Source: Saturnia japonica
Lineage: Eukaryota; Arthropoda; Insecta; Lepidoptera; Saturniidae
Assembly: GCA_033032175.1 (NCBI GenBank)
Contig: CM065313.1
Span: 310,001 to 374,000, forward strand
Direction of reading: 5' to 3'
DNA length: 64,000 nucleotides
Shown here: positions 23,101 to 36,100 of the stretch, in pieces
Layout: every line of letters starts with the position of its first letter
How positions within the stretch are numbered: the stretch's first letter is position 1
The notes under the pieces: model-generated
The model's input: the letters and a program-made list of their open reading frames with translations, nothing else
What the model was told of the DNA's origin: nothing
Database searches by the model: none
Position numbers and translations under genes: made by a program

Positions 23101-26100
23101 AGTCAAATAAGTATATTGTTAAATTTTGTATTTTAAATATGCTAATGAAATGAATACCGACAATGAAAAATTATCAAAATATATTTTTAATATGAAGAAA
23201 AATACAATCGTATTGTATATTGTACATATATTGTATATGATATAGTCCTTGTAGACAAGCAAGTAAAACTCTCAGACAAAAAGGAGGTTCATGATATCAT
23301 GAATCACATTCACTCAGGTTTTTGAATTAGAAATGTACCTACATAATTGGTACTCAAGATAAATTAAATGTTTTTGTTTTCTAATTTGTTTTTGAATATT
23401 AATGATATCATTTATAATGTTTTTTTTATTTATTTGAAATATTAAGTAAAACTCATCGGCAATAAGTTGAGACCAGCGCAGAATGCGACTCCCCACCCGC
23501 TTCCCCGATGACACCCGCATTGTACAGCGCGCAACGCCATTATTTAATATAGGTTTTTAGTCTCTTACTATATTAAGTTAGATGTGTTCTTTTTTTGTTT
23601 ACTGTACCAGGACCCGACAGTGACGTCACCGCGCTCATGTCTCAACTTATCGCGCATGAGTAGTACATTTGATCAAGAAGTTTTTGTACTGTATTTCAAA
23701 ATGTTATTGTAAATCCAAAGTACATTGAGAGAGTTACTTCGCTGTCCTTTTTACCACTGGGTGCGATATAGTTATAAGTGTACTAAATTATATAAAGAAC
23801 AATAAACATCACTTTATTAATATTTGATTACTAAGTAGAAAAAAAATGATAATTTTGATCATATACCAATTTGTTTACGGGATTCACATTAACTTATTCA
23901 TGTCCGTCAGCTCCTCAGTATGTACGATTAAATAAACCATAAAAAAGTTCAGCTATTGAGAGTTGAAACCAAATAAAATCATAAAAATCTTAAATAAACC
24001 TCCAAAGAAGCGTTCACGTTCGAAAATTCAATGAGATTACACAATTTACATAATTTTTATAAAATAAATTTATGAATGTTATTACTTTTTTTTTAAACAG
24101 CTTCACCAGGCTTTGCTGCGAGTGCAGAAGGCACTCAGCCGATATGGTAGCAGAATTGGGATTGTGCCGTGCTTCTCATTATGCGGTTACATTCCAACTA
24201 TTTATTCGATTTAACTAACTATACATGTTTATGATTATGCATATATATTTTTAGTTCTTTATCATTATGTGAATGATAGTGATGTCTGGAAGTGACTTGT
24301 GATTTTGTGTTTATTTATCAATACTTTTCCAAGTGATAACTTCTTAAAAGAAAAGAAAAAAGACGGTCCCTTTCAGAACTCACTTATCAATTGTATCCAT
24401 TTTGTGATTAGTAATTAGAGTCTATTTTCATTGAATCTTCAAAAAAAGACGGTTGTTACTAAATTCGAAGGTATATATTTTTTATGGATGTTCAGCCATG
24501 ACTTCTTTATTTATGAACCAGTGTCGATAATTGTTTTTTATTGGAATGAGGATACCTAAAGGGTGGTGCTATTTTTGGTTCAATTTCATTAGCATTGGTA
24601 CTTCAACTTCGAAGATACACCAAGGAACACTTTCAAATTATTGAATTTGGTTTTCTTTTTTGTAAAAAATTGTTTGTATATTACATTTTTATCTACATGT
24701 TTTAATGTAAATACCAGAAATTCACGATGGTTAGAATACATTAAAAATTGCTAAAACTTATGTGTAAAAATAACGGTATTTCGTTCTACCTTTAGCTACT
24801 TAAAAAGTTGTCTAGGCATATAATGCAAAGTAATGAATCATTGAAAAATTCTTCTAATATATATTTTTTCTTATTTGCAATGTACCAAGTTACTCAACTC
24901 AACTTTTGAATTTTTATAATAGAATTCCAGTGTCGTTTTACCTGTACGTGGTACGAGTATAAATGCATAATATTAACTCTACATTTGTATGACAAGGAAA
25001 TAATGTTGTTATGAAATTATCTGATCTATGTGAGAACATAATCAGTGTTTAGATCGGCAGCAGTTGGTAGATAGTTTGATACGTGAGGTGTCGAGTTAGA
25101 TTGTGTTCATCTCAGACTTAGATGACGTGGAATCCCCCGAGATATTATTTACCAGCGTTGTCATTTGAATGCCGCATAATTTATAAGCGGTAGCGTTTTT
25201 ATAGGTAATTTGTCATTTTGAAAAGTCTCGATCGTATTTATTTCTGTATAGACTTTTAGATTGTTTAATAGCTGGGATCTTACTATAAGTACGAATATTA
25301 TTATTATTATATATATAATAACATATATGTATATATATTAGGAACAACGTGCGTATATTTAGAAGAAATAAAAAAAATTGCAATAACTATAATATTTCCG
25401 ATTTTGGGGAGATTGTCACGATTTTCTAATATTTAAATTTATATTTTAGACAGATTACAAAGATTTAATATTACTTTAAGTACTATTTTATTCCATTTTT
25501 ATTTTACTAATAAATTCATTTTCTATACTAAGCGTGTTGGATTGAAATTAACAATACAGAGCATAAATTCTGAATAATATATGAGATTATTTTTATATCA
25601 GATTATTATTACACATTTTAAAAATAATATAAAGTAGTATAAAATCTTACTAATATTACAAATGTGAAAGTTTGAAAAACGGCTGACCGATTTTGATTTT
25701 GAACTTTGGACTTTAAATGAATTGATATAAAGTATTCGTTATGATGAGTGAAAAAAAATTACGTAATCACTCTCTTTCATTAATAATTACTATCTACTAT
25801 TATATTAGCAGTCAAATACATTTAGCGTATGCTGTCCGAAGCGAGTGTTGAAAAACTAAGACATGTTTCATGATGTGCTTTCAGAGCTCATCAAATAAAC
25901 TAAACTTCAATGGTTTAACTTATTGTTACAGAGTAACTAATTTTAACGATGATTATTATGTACTAACATTGTTCAGTGTAGGGGACACGCAAGTGACCGG
26001 CTTAAATTGAATCTGTCTGCGGCAGTGTAGCTCGCTACGTTATTTACCCGTTCCGAGACATTGATGGCGGCCATATGCAATTTTTGGTACAAATATTGCA

Positions 26101-26165
26101 GCTCTAAAACTAACATTACAGTGTTTGATTCCAGCCTTCAATAGACACTATTATGTTTAATCGTA
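23101..26165. other. AT-rich intergenic sequence
   Basis: I found no gene. A worn Helitron-like start (cttactaatattacaaatgtgaaagtttg) lies at 25648-25676. Simple AT repeats occur at 25296-25340. Short open frames carry no domain. Confidence 0.4.
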
Positions 26166-26169
26166 GATT

Positions 26170-26420
26170 TTTTTTTCCTGTAAAGATGGCAAACATGCAT
26201 ACAGCCCGCCTGATAGTACGTGGCTACCGTAGCCTGTGAACGCTTGTAATACTGTAGGTATCACTAGGGTGTTGCCGGCCTTGACCTTCCAACCACAAAG
26301 AGCTCTGGACACCCAGCTCTCCGCAGGAACACAAAACTAATCTTCTGTAGTATTGAGATGTTTCACCAGTCGGAATGCTCCAAGTAGAGAGAAATTTACA
26401 AAGACATTTGTCTATGCCCT
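26170..26420 (-). repeat. dispersed repeat family R1, copy 1
   Basis: On the reverse strand this shares a core with copies at 57420-57600 and 63840-63960. The core includes gactggtgaaacatctc, an actacagaag-type word and ctagtgatacct. It resembles a SINE or LINE 3' piece common in moths; the family was not identified. Confidence 0.55.
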
Positions 26421-26639
26421 ACCTCTCAACTATTTAACTAGGTGTGCCGCACGGTTTCACTTGTGTTAATTTTCATTTCTTCAACTCTCTACCGTGTCTA
26501 GCGTAGCCTACCTATGTTCTCAGTTTCTGTATTTGCCGGCAGTTTCCCCAGTTTGCTTGACATTCATGTTTACTGCTCAACTCCTCAAGACGAAAAGGCA
26601 AAAAAAATTCTCAAATCTGACTAGATGTTCTAGAAATTA

Positions 26640-27364
26640 GGACTTTCAAACAAATAAACAAACAATATCTGCAGCTTTATAATATTATACTAGCTGACCC
26701 GCGCAACTTCATCTACATCATATAAGAGAGAGGGAAAGAGAAAGCGTTAGAGAGAATGGGTCGTAGGCACTGTATTATTAGGTACCGCCCGCCTCCCACA
26801 TTATTCTGCATAATAAAAATGTGCTCACGATACTTGATCATTATTTGGCTGCTGAGTTATTTTAAAATTGTGATATCTCCTAATATATTCATTAAAATCA
26901 ATTTCTGTAAAGGGATTTCTTTTTTCGAAATTAAATACTTGTGATGAATAACATGTCTATTTTGATAAGGATTAATACCGTGTTTATAAAAACACCTTCG
27001 AAAATAAATTTTTAGAACAAATTTTATTACCGTTTTAGTTAGGTTTTAAGGTTAAACCTTAAAAGCGCGGTCTTTTTTTTGAACTTATTAAGAGAAACAA
27101 TTCCATCACACGCGATTGTTGCCTAACTTTAACCATTTACGCAGCGAACGCAATGGAAGCTCTCAAAAGAAATAAAATTTGCCCGTTTTTCCAATACTTT
27201 TCTTTGGTGCTCCGCTCCTATTAATCATAGGGAGATGGTATATAGCCTATAACCTTCCTCGATAAATAGGCTTTTCAACACTGAAACATTTTTTCCATTT
27301 GAACCAGTAGTTCCTGAGATTAGCGTGTTAAACTAACTCCTCATCTTTATAATATTAGTATAGT
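26640..27364 (-). mobile_element. Helitron-like element, head-to-tail with another 5' end
   Basis: On the minus strand the element begins near 27364 with ctatactaatattataaag. It ends with gaagttgcgcgggtcagCTAG at 26690-26693, as expected for a Helitron 3' end. Directly to its left, 26640-26689 is the 5' end of a second Helitron-like unit in the same direction. No helicase frame is present, so it is non-autonomous. Its inner text recurs at 44238-44602. Confidence 0.6.
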
Positions 27365-28232
27365 TATAGCAATAGTATATATAAAATATTATAAATCCAG
27401 GGTGAAATATATGTATGTATATAAATGTAATTACAAATGTGAGTGTAGATGTGTGCGTGCGTATGCATTTATTTCTGTGTATGTGTAAGTATAATAAATA
27501 AGAAAATACTAATGTATTTATAAAATTTAAATTCGATTGAAGGTGGTTAATAAAAACTTCATGTAAAAAAAAAAAAAACCCTGATTTTAGATAAAATTTC
27601 CTGAGCATACAGCCTGACTGTATTGTTTTACTGTAATTGTAACACGATTTGTGCTTATACAGCGTGTTTCATTTCAAACGGGTCACGTATCTTATACGTT
27701 GCATACAACAAGCATTTGAAGATGCATGGGAACTAATTTACTTGAAGTCAACACCACGGCATCGATAGTCATGCAGAACGGTAAACACCGCATCCAATAT
27801 TATTAAGACAGTTTTCCCTTTCCGTGACCGTAGAACGGCTACTGGGATTCTTAAGTGTCATAAAGCCGAGTAGGTATAACAATACCAGGAAATATCAGAA
27901 TGGGTTTGCGTCTTTACGAGAATATAGACCACCTGGTTGTGATAAATAGTGCAAAACGTTTGTATAAATCATGATCATTATTAAAGTGACTCCTTCAGCC
28001 AGTTATATTTTTAAAACACCTCGAGATCGCTCAAAATGACTCAAAACGAATATACCGATTCATTATGGAGATGATTATATTTATTGAGGTTCAGTTGAGG
28101 CTGATTTTTATAATAGTATGGCAAAATTAGTGCACTTTGCCTGATAATAAGCACAGAACGACCAAGATAGTGGTGAACACCGAGAGATCAACAATTCACT
28201 GTCAGTCAGCGCTGTCATGCAGGCTTGCGTAA
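27365..28232. other. intergenic, no gene seen
   Basis: It includes a TG-rich simple stretch at 27410-27490 and a 13-base A run near 27567. I saw no supported gene. Confidence 0.35.
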
Positions 28233-28690
28233 ACCTTCAACCTTATTCTTTTACATAAGCTTGTTAACAGAGTTATTTTAGTCCCTGAAGTATTACAAGA
28301 ATTAAATCTAAATGTTCCTAGGAAGACACCAAGATTTCCTATTCAAAGAACCTTTTCTAAAACATATTTCAGAACGAACATCTGTTCACCTTTAAACCGG
28401 CTTAAGGAATTGTATAGCAATGTTAATAAAAGTAATTTTGATATTGAAGTCTTTAATTGCTCTTTCTGGAATTTTCGCTTAAAATTATATTAATCATTCA
28501 CTATTTCATTTGATTTGTAACGATCTTCATATTTGTAATTTGTTTTTGCTTTTGTTTGGGTTATGCTGCGGCATAGTTTAATAAGATGTGATTATGTCTA
28601 AATATACTTCATACAGTCCTCAACTTGTGGTGTATTTGTTATTGTAATATTCTGTGAATGTGTCGTTAATGTCACAATAAATAAATAAAC
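28233..28690 (+). pseudogene. 3' end of a Jockey/CR1-like LINE
   Basis: An open frame of about 86 codons (28233-28493) without its own start encodes the C-terminal end of a LINE ORF2. It runs through LLHKLVN, VPEVLQELNLNVPR and NRLKELYSN and ends in FWNFRLKLY. This resembles the region after the reverse transcriptase in insect non-LTR elements. A 3' UTR follows, with an (aata)-type tail at 28674-28688. The element is strongly 5'-truncated, so it is a dead insertion. The clade call is a judgement from memory of family style. Confidence 0.6.
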
Positions 28691-29876
28691 AGAAACTGGA
28701 TATGCATCGTCTGATCCAAAAACGCGACCCATATAAACGAATTACTATGAAGGGCTTTTCACCATAAATACTTTACGTGGTGGTTACGACCCAGTCAGGT
28801 TAAACAGTTCTGCCACCTTGTTATCGCCATTTTTAACGTACCTACTCAAAAGGGCGAGGTTGGCTTGGATATCTGAAGTCATTAGATATTTTTCGACCTT
28901 ACTTACACTCCTAAACAAAAAACGAAGACTCGTGATGTATATTATCATTATTCTAAGAAATCAATTCGTCTTGTTATTTGATGTAATTTGTAAAGGTATT
29001 TGATGAAGTTAGTGCCATTGAAGAACTCGGGCACGTATTCTAATAAAATTTCATTCTCATAGAAGCAACAAATTTAGCAAACACGATCAGCGAATTCGGC
29101 AAAGTAGGTAATGCAATAGGCAAACATGCTGTATGTGCCGTCACAGTGTACCGAGCCACAGTGTCTTAACGAAAGCGGACATTTACACTCGAGGGAAATC
29201 TTTTGCAAAGGTCTTGATGGACAGGGTTAAGGTTCAATATTCAAGAGTTTTATGTTTGTTTATTCACTAAGCTCTGTGCAATGCATTACTCAATTCAGTT
29301 ATACGCGTATCCAAAGATTGGATCATATTTTTATTTATTGCATAGAATAAGAGTGTGGAATATATTATATTAAAAACTTTTTAAAGCTTTTTTTTCTGTA
29401 TATACTGTTTTTTTGAAATTAACAATCTAGGTCAAATTGCTTTCTTACAAGCAATCTTTTATTTGTTTAGTAATTAGGGGTGTGAGCAATAATATTTTAA
29501 CTTATAAAATATTGTGCCGTATCTGCTTAGAAACGGCATTTACGTTCTTTACATGCCATCGTGAATGGTGGGCAATTGCCTTCAGTCCACTTTCGACTTG
29601 ATACCGCCGTAAGCGAGAAAAAACTTTTGTCCTTTTTTGACAACAGAGTTTCCGCCTCACGCTATGATTTCCTATCTGTTTTTTTCAACATGCTGATAAC
29701 AAAATTTGTATCGTTTTCAAATTGCATTTAGTGGGGGTATAACATGTCTATTTATAAAATGTCATTGGTTTTGAGTATAGTTTTTGGGCTCACTTTTGGA
29801 GGAATACGATGTCCAAATAAAATACCAATCTGATGGGCTGTGTCTACATAAAGAAAGCGTGCGCGCATCCGTAATA
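28691..29876. other. intergenic, no gene seen
   Basis: This is AT-rich sequence. Possible worn repeat pieces lie near 28700-28830, but I could not define any element. Confidence 0.35.
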
Positions 29877-30007
29877 ATGACAACTCAAATGGCACGTGGA
29901 TCGTATATATTATGTTCGTGTACATTTATCTTACTGTTATTATTTGAACTAGTTATGGTGTGTTCTGTATGGGGATCACGTAGGGCCGGTAAACGGTCAC
30001 GCGCCCC
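29877..30007 (+). CDS. possible first coding exon with signal peptide
   Basis: From ATG 29877 (or the next in-frame ATG, 29889) the frame reads into a strongly hydrophobic stretch (ILCSCTFILLLLFELVMVCS) that looks like a signal peptide. A basic part with GSRRAGKRSRAP follows. The next bases are gtgagt at 30008, a good 5' splice site, and the frame's stop codon is the TGA inside that site. This is the pattern of a secreted protein's first exon (phase 2) before a large intron. I do not recognise the protein, and no second exon was found. It could be chance. Confidence 0.35.
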
Positions 30008-30013
30008 GTGAGT

Positions 30014-30950
30014 CCGCTACCTCCCTGCGTCTCCCGGCGCCTCCCGGCGACTGCGTGCGACACTAGCGACACAAGCAATCCGATATCAACGATACACCTG
30101 CACAAAACCAACTGTAATACATTCTATACCTAGATTGATATTTATTTTCCTATTCAAATGCGTGTGTCTTTTTCTCATATCGGAACAAATTAGTGCTTTA
30201 TTTTTGTCTCTGTTTTCATATTTATATATAAATCAATTTAAATTTTACTATATACTTTTTATTATTGTTCAGCTCATTCCAGAAAAACATAATTATTATA
30301 CGCTTTCCCGTTTCAAAGATATCAAGTTCTGTCATGCAGTTACAACAATAATGTATTATGTGTAGCTTTCTTTTTTTATGATATCCGTTCAATCAATAAT
30401 TTATTTCTATTTCCTGAAACCCTCTTTAGAATGCAGCTGTAAATACCAAATATTATATACATATACGCAGCAGAGACGTACATAGCAACTAGACCTAAAA
30501 ATCTAAGTTTTAACTTCCTACTCAAAAATGTTAGCTTTAAAAGCCGAGGATGAAGGGACGTTTAAAAGGATACCGTGGCTCCCAGCGAATGAGAACATTT
30601 CGCGATTGTCACTAGTTTATGTTCTATTTTAATAAAGTTTAAGGACAGTAAGCTAGTCACGTTTGTTTGATAAACGATCACGTGCGCTGCCAGACTTGTA
30701 CATTCGCGAGCTCCCGCGCCGCTTGGTGCCTTTGATATAGTATATAATGCTCGCTTTGCAACTATTGTACTCTATTTGTAGTACTTTGTTATTTACTTTT
30801 CATAGTCTTGGAATAAAAACAGATCTATATAATAATACGTGAAGCAAAAGCTTTCGGTACCTTTTTAAGCGTATTGCGTGCACGGAAGTCTGTGAGATTT
30901 GGCATGGTTAAAGTTTATATGGAGAAGGAGTGCAGAATGATAAAATTTAT
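30014..30950. other. intergenic or intronic, no gene seen
   Basis: A GC-rich patch runs from 30014 to 30065, followed by AT-rich sequence and another GC patch at 30680-30730. If the exon at 29877 is real, this is intron. Confidence 0.35.
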
Positions 30951-31140
30951 GTATAATACCTGTTACTAATATATTAAATAAAATAAATTAATACTGCGAA
31001 TCTCAACCCGAGCAGTGCTATTGAACATAGACTCCCCAAAATATTGACATTGTCACTCAACGAAAAGTGACATCAAGTGATGTAGATAATATTCATTGTT
31101 TATGAATACAGTAAATGTCAAACAGAAAATAGTCTATGAT
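30951..31140 (-). repeat. dispersed repeat copy 2 (four Gs only)
   Basis: This is the reverse complement of 19790-19985. It keeps the hairpin, the tgacaatgtcaatatttt word and the downstream cagtattaatttatt word. Where copy 1 has 22 G, this copy has ttttggggag. Direct comparison shows the G run grew, or this one shrank, in only one copy. Confidence 0.75.
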
Positions 31141-32786
31141 CAAAACGTCGTCAAGGTAAAAAAGGTAGTTTGAAGTAACTGATATCTAAAGTTCCCGTTG
31201 TTCTTTGCTGGATGCTTCTTTACCTCTCCACAGTATGGAAATAGACACAAATTAATCTTAATAAAGTAGTTAACAAATCGAAATGTCATTTTGTAAGATT
31301 TTGTTTTCGATCCTACAGTATGAAAATATTTTTGAAAATTTAATGAAAACAAAGGTTAATTTCACTTCATTTGTAAAACAATTCTTGATTTCAACGAATT
31401 TTGATTTATGTCGCGCTGCGTCGCGTCGGGAATGGTAATTCGAAATGATTTATACTAAAAAACAATTATCCTGCGTCAAAGGCATGTATGAGTATTGTGG
31501 GCGGAGTGATTAATAGGCGAGTAGGTATACTCGATGTCCGATTAAAAATGAATGTTCGTTGTGCCCATTGATTTGTCGCGTCAAAACATTTAGTACATTA
31601 TTCCAGCTCGAAAAAGCTTAAATAAATAATCTTCTTTTTGGAGAATCTGAGAGTTCTACATTTTCAAAGAAAAATTATTATCACTTAGGTGCTTGAACAC
31701 AATCTATACTGATTTTAACCGTAATGACAGTAAAAAAGATAACATTAAGGATTTTGCGAATAGCATTGGCATCGAACTAAACGAACTTTTCAAATTATTC
31801 GATTTAAGTTTCGAGTTTTTAAATTCGAATTCAGAATAATCGATTCGAATTAAGTACATTTTTTTTAATGGATAAACTCATGAATTATTTAATTTTCTTA
31901 CCGAATACCTACTTAAAAAATTACAAATAACTCGAATTTTTCAAATCACACTGATTTTACAAATAATAATTAATATGTTGGTATAGTGTTTTCTACACTT
32001 CATCTTCGGATACATCATTATTTAAAATCAGGTTAAACTGTGATCAAACACCATACCTCGATAAAATGCACACGTATGAATTATTAGCAACAGGTAGCGC
32101 AGTTAGCAAAAGCATTAGAAAACGCTCTACTATTAAGCAAGAGTAGAACAGCCATTACATAGTTTACTTAATATGTTCATTTACACGGTAGTACTAGTAC
32201 ATGCTACAATAAAAACACAGAGAGTTTAATTATAGAAAATTAGAAACTGAATAACACAAGTTATTTAAAACATAAACTTCTTGATAAATATAATTCACTA
32301 CTATTTGATTCCAAATTAAGCACAGCTTATATACCATACAGACATTGACAGACATGGTTATAAAATAAAAGTCACTCCTCTACCGAGTTCGGATCCGTGA
32401 ACTCTTGGCTCAATAGTTGGTAGCAATGCAGCACAAGGCTCCTCCGTACCTGTAAGTGATGCCATTGTGATAGACAACGTTTACACTTATAACTCATAAC
32501 TAATTTCAATGTTTCTCGATATAGATCTACTTGTATACGGAACAAAAGTCTAGGACCGTGGCTAAACAGTTACTGTGGTATTTTTTCTGGAAAATTCATG
32601 AAGCTTTTCCGAGCGAGGATCATGAAGTGCAACCTGTGTGAGAAGTTGGCTACAAGAGTTAACTCCTAAAAGTGGAAGGAAATAACATATGATTTTTGCT
32701 TATTGTCAAAATTTTTGATAACAAATAATTCATTAAGCCGACTCTATCGACACCAATATTTTAGTTAGAAATAGAGTATTACTATA
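31141..32786. other. intergenic, no gene seen
   Basis: This is AT-rich sequence up to the copia target site. A run of ttcgaattc-like words lies at 31790-31850. I saw no gene. Confidence 0.35.
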
Positions 32787-32791
32787 TTATT

Positions 32792-33132
32792 TGTTAGTAT
32801 TGCCGATGTAGCAATCTAGTGTGTTTGTTCACACCATAAGCAGAGTCTTATATGAAAACACAGTTTTAGCCAGGAATCGTATGAGTATTATATTTCATTA
32901 TTTGTAGTTATAGCAAATAATAAACAATTTGGAATAGGTAACAATATTAGCTAATTATATCACGATATGTTAGAAAATATATATTTGTATCTAAAACAAT
33001 ATATTATATTTTCTCACTTGACATTTTTTAGTTGACTAGACATTTAAAACATTATTTTTTATTTAAAAAAAACATACAATGATATGCAAAGAGATTATAC
33101 TAGTTTTACAACAAAGCCTCTTTGCTTCAACA
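32792..33132 (-). repeat. 3' LTR of the copia element
   Basis: This is 341 bp starting TGTTAG and ending CAACA on the plus strand, matched by 37221-37560. Single-base differences are visible, for example tatgagtatt here against tatgaatatt in the other LTR, plus a cluster near the inner end. Confidence 0.95.
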
Positions 33133-33189
33133 CTCCTCCTTAATCTCATGCATACATACTTAAATGCTAAGAACAACACTCATATGGTT

Positions 33190-36100
33190 TCATACACACA
33201 ATCCCATACCATTCACACACCATTCAAATTTGCCTCTAGATAGAGGTTTGGTTAAGCCATCTGCAATCATCTTGTCAGTTTCTCGATATTCTAATTTTAT
33301 AATATCAGACTCAATCGCATTGCGTACAAAATGATATCTGATGTTTACATGTTTAGTACGCTGATGATACACTGGATTGTTTGCTATGGCTATTGCTGAT
33401 TGGCTGTCTGAAAAAATTGTTATAGCTTTTTGGTCCTTTTGACCAGTAAGTAATCTCTGTTATAAATCGCCTTAAAAATACAGCTTCCTTAGTTGCCTCC
33501 GATAATGAGACGTATTCTGCCTCAGCCGTACTAAGAGCAACTGTACGTTGTTTAGTACTCTGCCACGAAACAGCTCCTCCTTGAATAAGGAACACTGAGC
33601 CCGAATACGAACGGCGATCGCTATCTCCTGCGTAATCAGCATCAGCATAACCTAAAAGAATCTCTTCGCGTTTCTCTTTTATGTATCTCAAGCCAAGAGT
33701 CTTGGTACCTTTTAGATACCGGAGTACCCTTTTAGCTGCAATCCAATGTTGCTCCTCGTAGCTCTCATTGAACTGGCTCAAATAATTCACCACATGAGCT
33801 ATATCAGGCCGTGTACAAATCGCCAAATACATAAGTGATCCTATTAAAGCTCGGTATGGGATCTTCTCATTTGGTTTCCAGGCATGTCTAGATTTTTCTA
33901 GTCTTTGCCCAGGTACAGCTGGTGTGACAACAGATTTGCAATCCTCCATATTGTACGTTTTTAACAGCTTATCCACATAATTCTTCTGATGCAGCTTAAT
34001 CCCGTTGACATCTTGTACAATATGAATTCCTAACATTAATTCAGCCTTACCTAGGTCTTTCATTTCAAAGCTGGACTCCAATTAACTTTAAGCATTTCCT
34101 GCTCATTGTTCCAAAAAATCAGGATGTCATCAACATACACAGCAATAATTATCACATTACCACCTTGTGACTGCATGTAAACACATGGCTCATTCTCAGA
34201 CCGCCTGAATTTCAATCTTATTAATGCAGAATGAAGCTTCATATTCCACGTACGTGGAGCCTGCTTCAGACCATATAGTGGCTTTTGTAAAAGACAGACA
34301 CAATCCTCCTTGTCATCTATCTCAAACCACTCCGGTTGTTTTATGTATACAGTTTCTCTTAGATCTCCATTCAGGAAAGCCGATTTAACATCAATGTTCA
34401 ATTTTTAGATTTATATTAACTGCTAAAGCTATTAAAACTCTTAACGAACTGTGTCTTACCACAGGTGAAAAAGTTTCAAAGTAGTCAAAGCCTCTGCGTT
34501 GACTAAAACCTCTCGCAACGAGTCGTGCCTTATAACGAGTCTTTCCCCCCGCCTCTTCTTTAGTTCGAAATAACCATTTCGAATCAACTATGTTACACGA
34601 TCTCGGTGGTTTCACAAGTGTCCAAGTTTTGTTTTTCTTAAGAGCTTCTAGCTCCTCCTCAATTGCAACCTTCCAGTTAGCTGCATCCTCTCGGGAAATT
34701 GTTTCCTGAACGGTTAAAGGGTTTTGAAATGCAGTAGCAGCTTGATAAGTTACAAAATCTGGAAACTGTTTTGCATTCCTTTCTCGCAATGGGTATCTCC
34801 TATCTGACACCTCATTGTCTAGATGTGATGAGATATCCTCATCATCTGATTCCTCCCTTTCATCAAAAGTTGCCCACTCGTCATCCTCAATCTCAATAAT
34901 TTCGTTTTTAGAAACCGTTTGCTTCGTCTTTGCATCATTTCCATCTCGTTCCTGTAGGACACTAATGTCCTGAACCTCTTTCTTTTCAGTAGTTTCTGGA
35001 ACACCCTCTGGTTCGAGTATAGCCTCTGTTAGTTGAACATCTTGCTCTATAGGTACTTCTCTTTTGCTCCCGTATTTTTGATTCTCGAAGAACACAACAT
35101 CTCTGCCCTTATGCAACTCACCCGTCGCTGGATCAACTAAACGGTAACCTTTTGTTTCTTGATAGTATCCAACATGAATCAATTCTTTGCTTTTACTGTC
35201 CCATTTTTTTCGTTTTTGGTCTGGAATATGAAGGTAAGCCTTACACCCAAATACTCTGAGGAAGCTCAGATCTACCTTACTTCCAGTCCACGCCTCTTCT
35301 GGCGTCATATTTTTCACAGCTACAGTTGGTGATCGGTTTTTCAAATACACTGCAGTATTAACTGCTTCAGCCCACAGCTGTCTACCTAAACCAGCTTCTT
35401 CCAGCATAGTTCTAGCTTTCTCAGTGATGGTTATATTAGCTCGTTCGGCAACTTCATTATGTTCGGGTGTATATTCCACTGTGAGTTGATGACGTATTCC
35501 CCTTGCTTTACAAAACTCATCCATCCGCCTGTTTACAAACTCCTTGCCATTATTGGATCTAATAATTTTCAACTTATTTCCAGTTTGACGCTCCGTTAGT
35601 TATACAAATTCAGAAAACTTCTCAAATACCTCTCCTTTATTTCTCAAGAAATGAACAAACGTTTTCCTAGTGAGGTCATCAATGAATGTGAGAAAATATC
35701 GATACCCTCTGTATGACTTCTCACTCATAGGTCCACACACGTCAGTGTGAATTAAACCCAATACCTCCTTTGCCCTGCTGGTACCAGTTTTCTTAAATGG
35801 CTGCTTTGTCTGTTTTCCCATAACACATGCTTCACACTCTAGCTTACAAATAGTCTTGGAAAAACTTACTCCTTGCGCCATCTTATCCATAAGTAATGTA
35901 AGATTTCGTACCCCTAGATGTCCCATTCGCCTGTGCCATAACATCATTTGATTACAATCTGTTGAAGCCATAGCTACTTCCTGTGAACAATATTTTATTT
36001 TATAAACACCATTCTCTACAATACCTGCATGAAAAACTTCACCAGTAACCTTACATCTATCTGCTTTCATAATCTTAAAGCCAGTTTTATCGAATACTAG

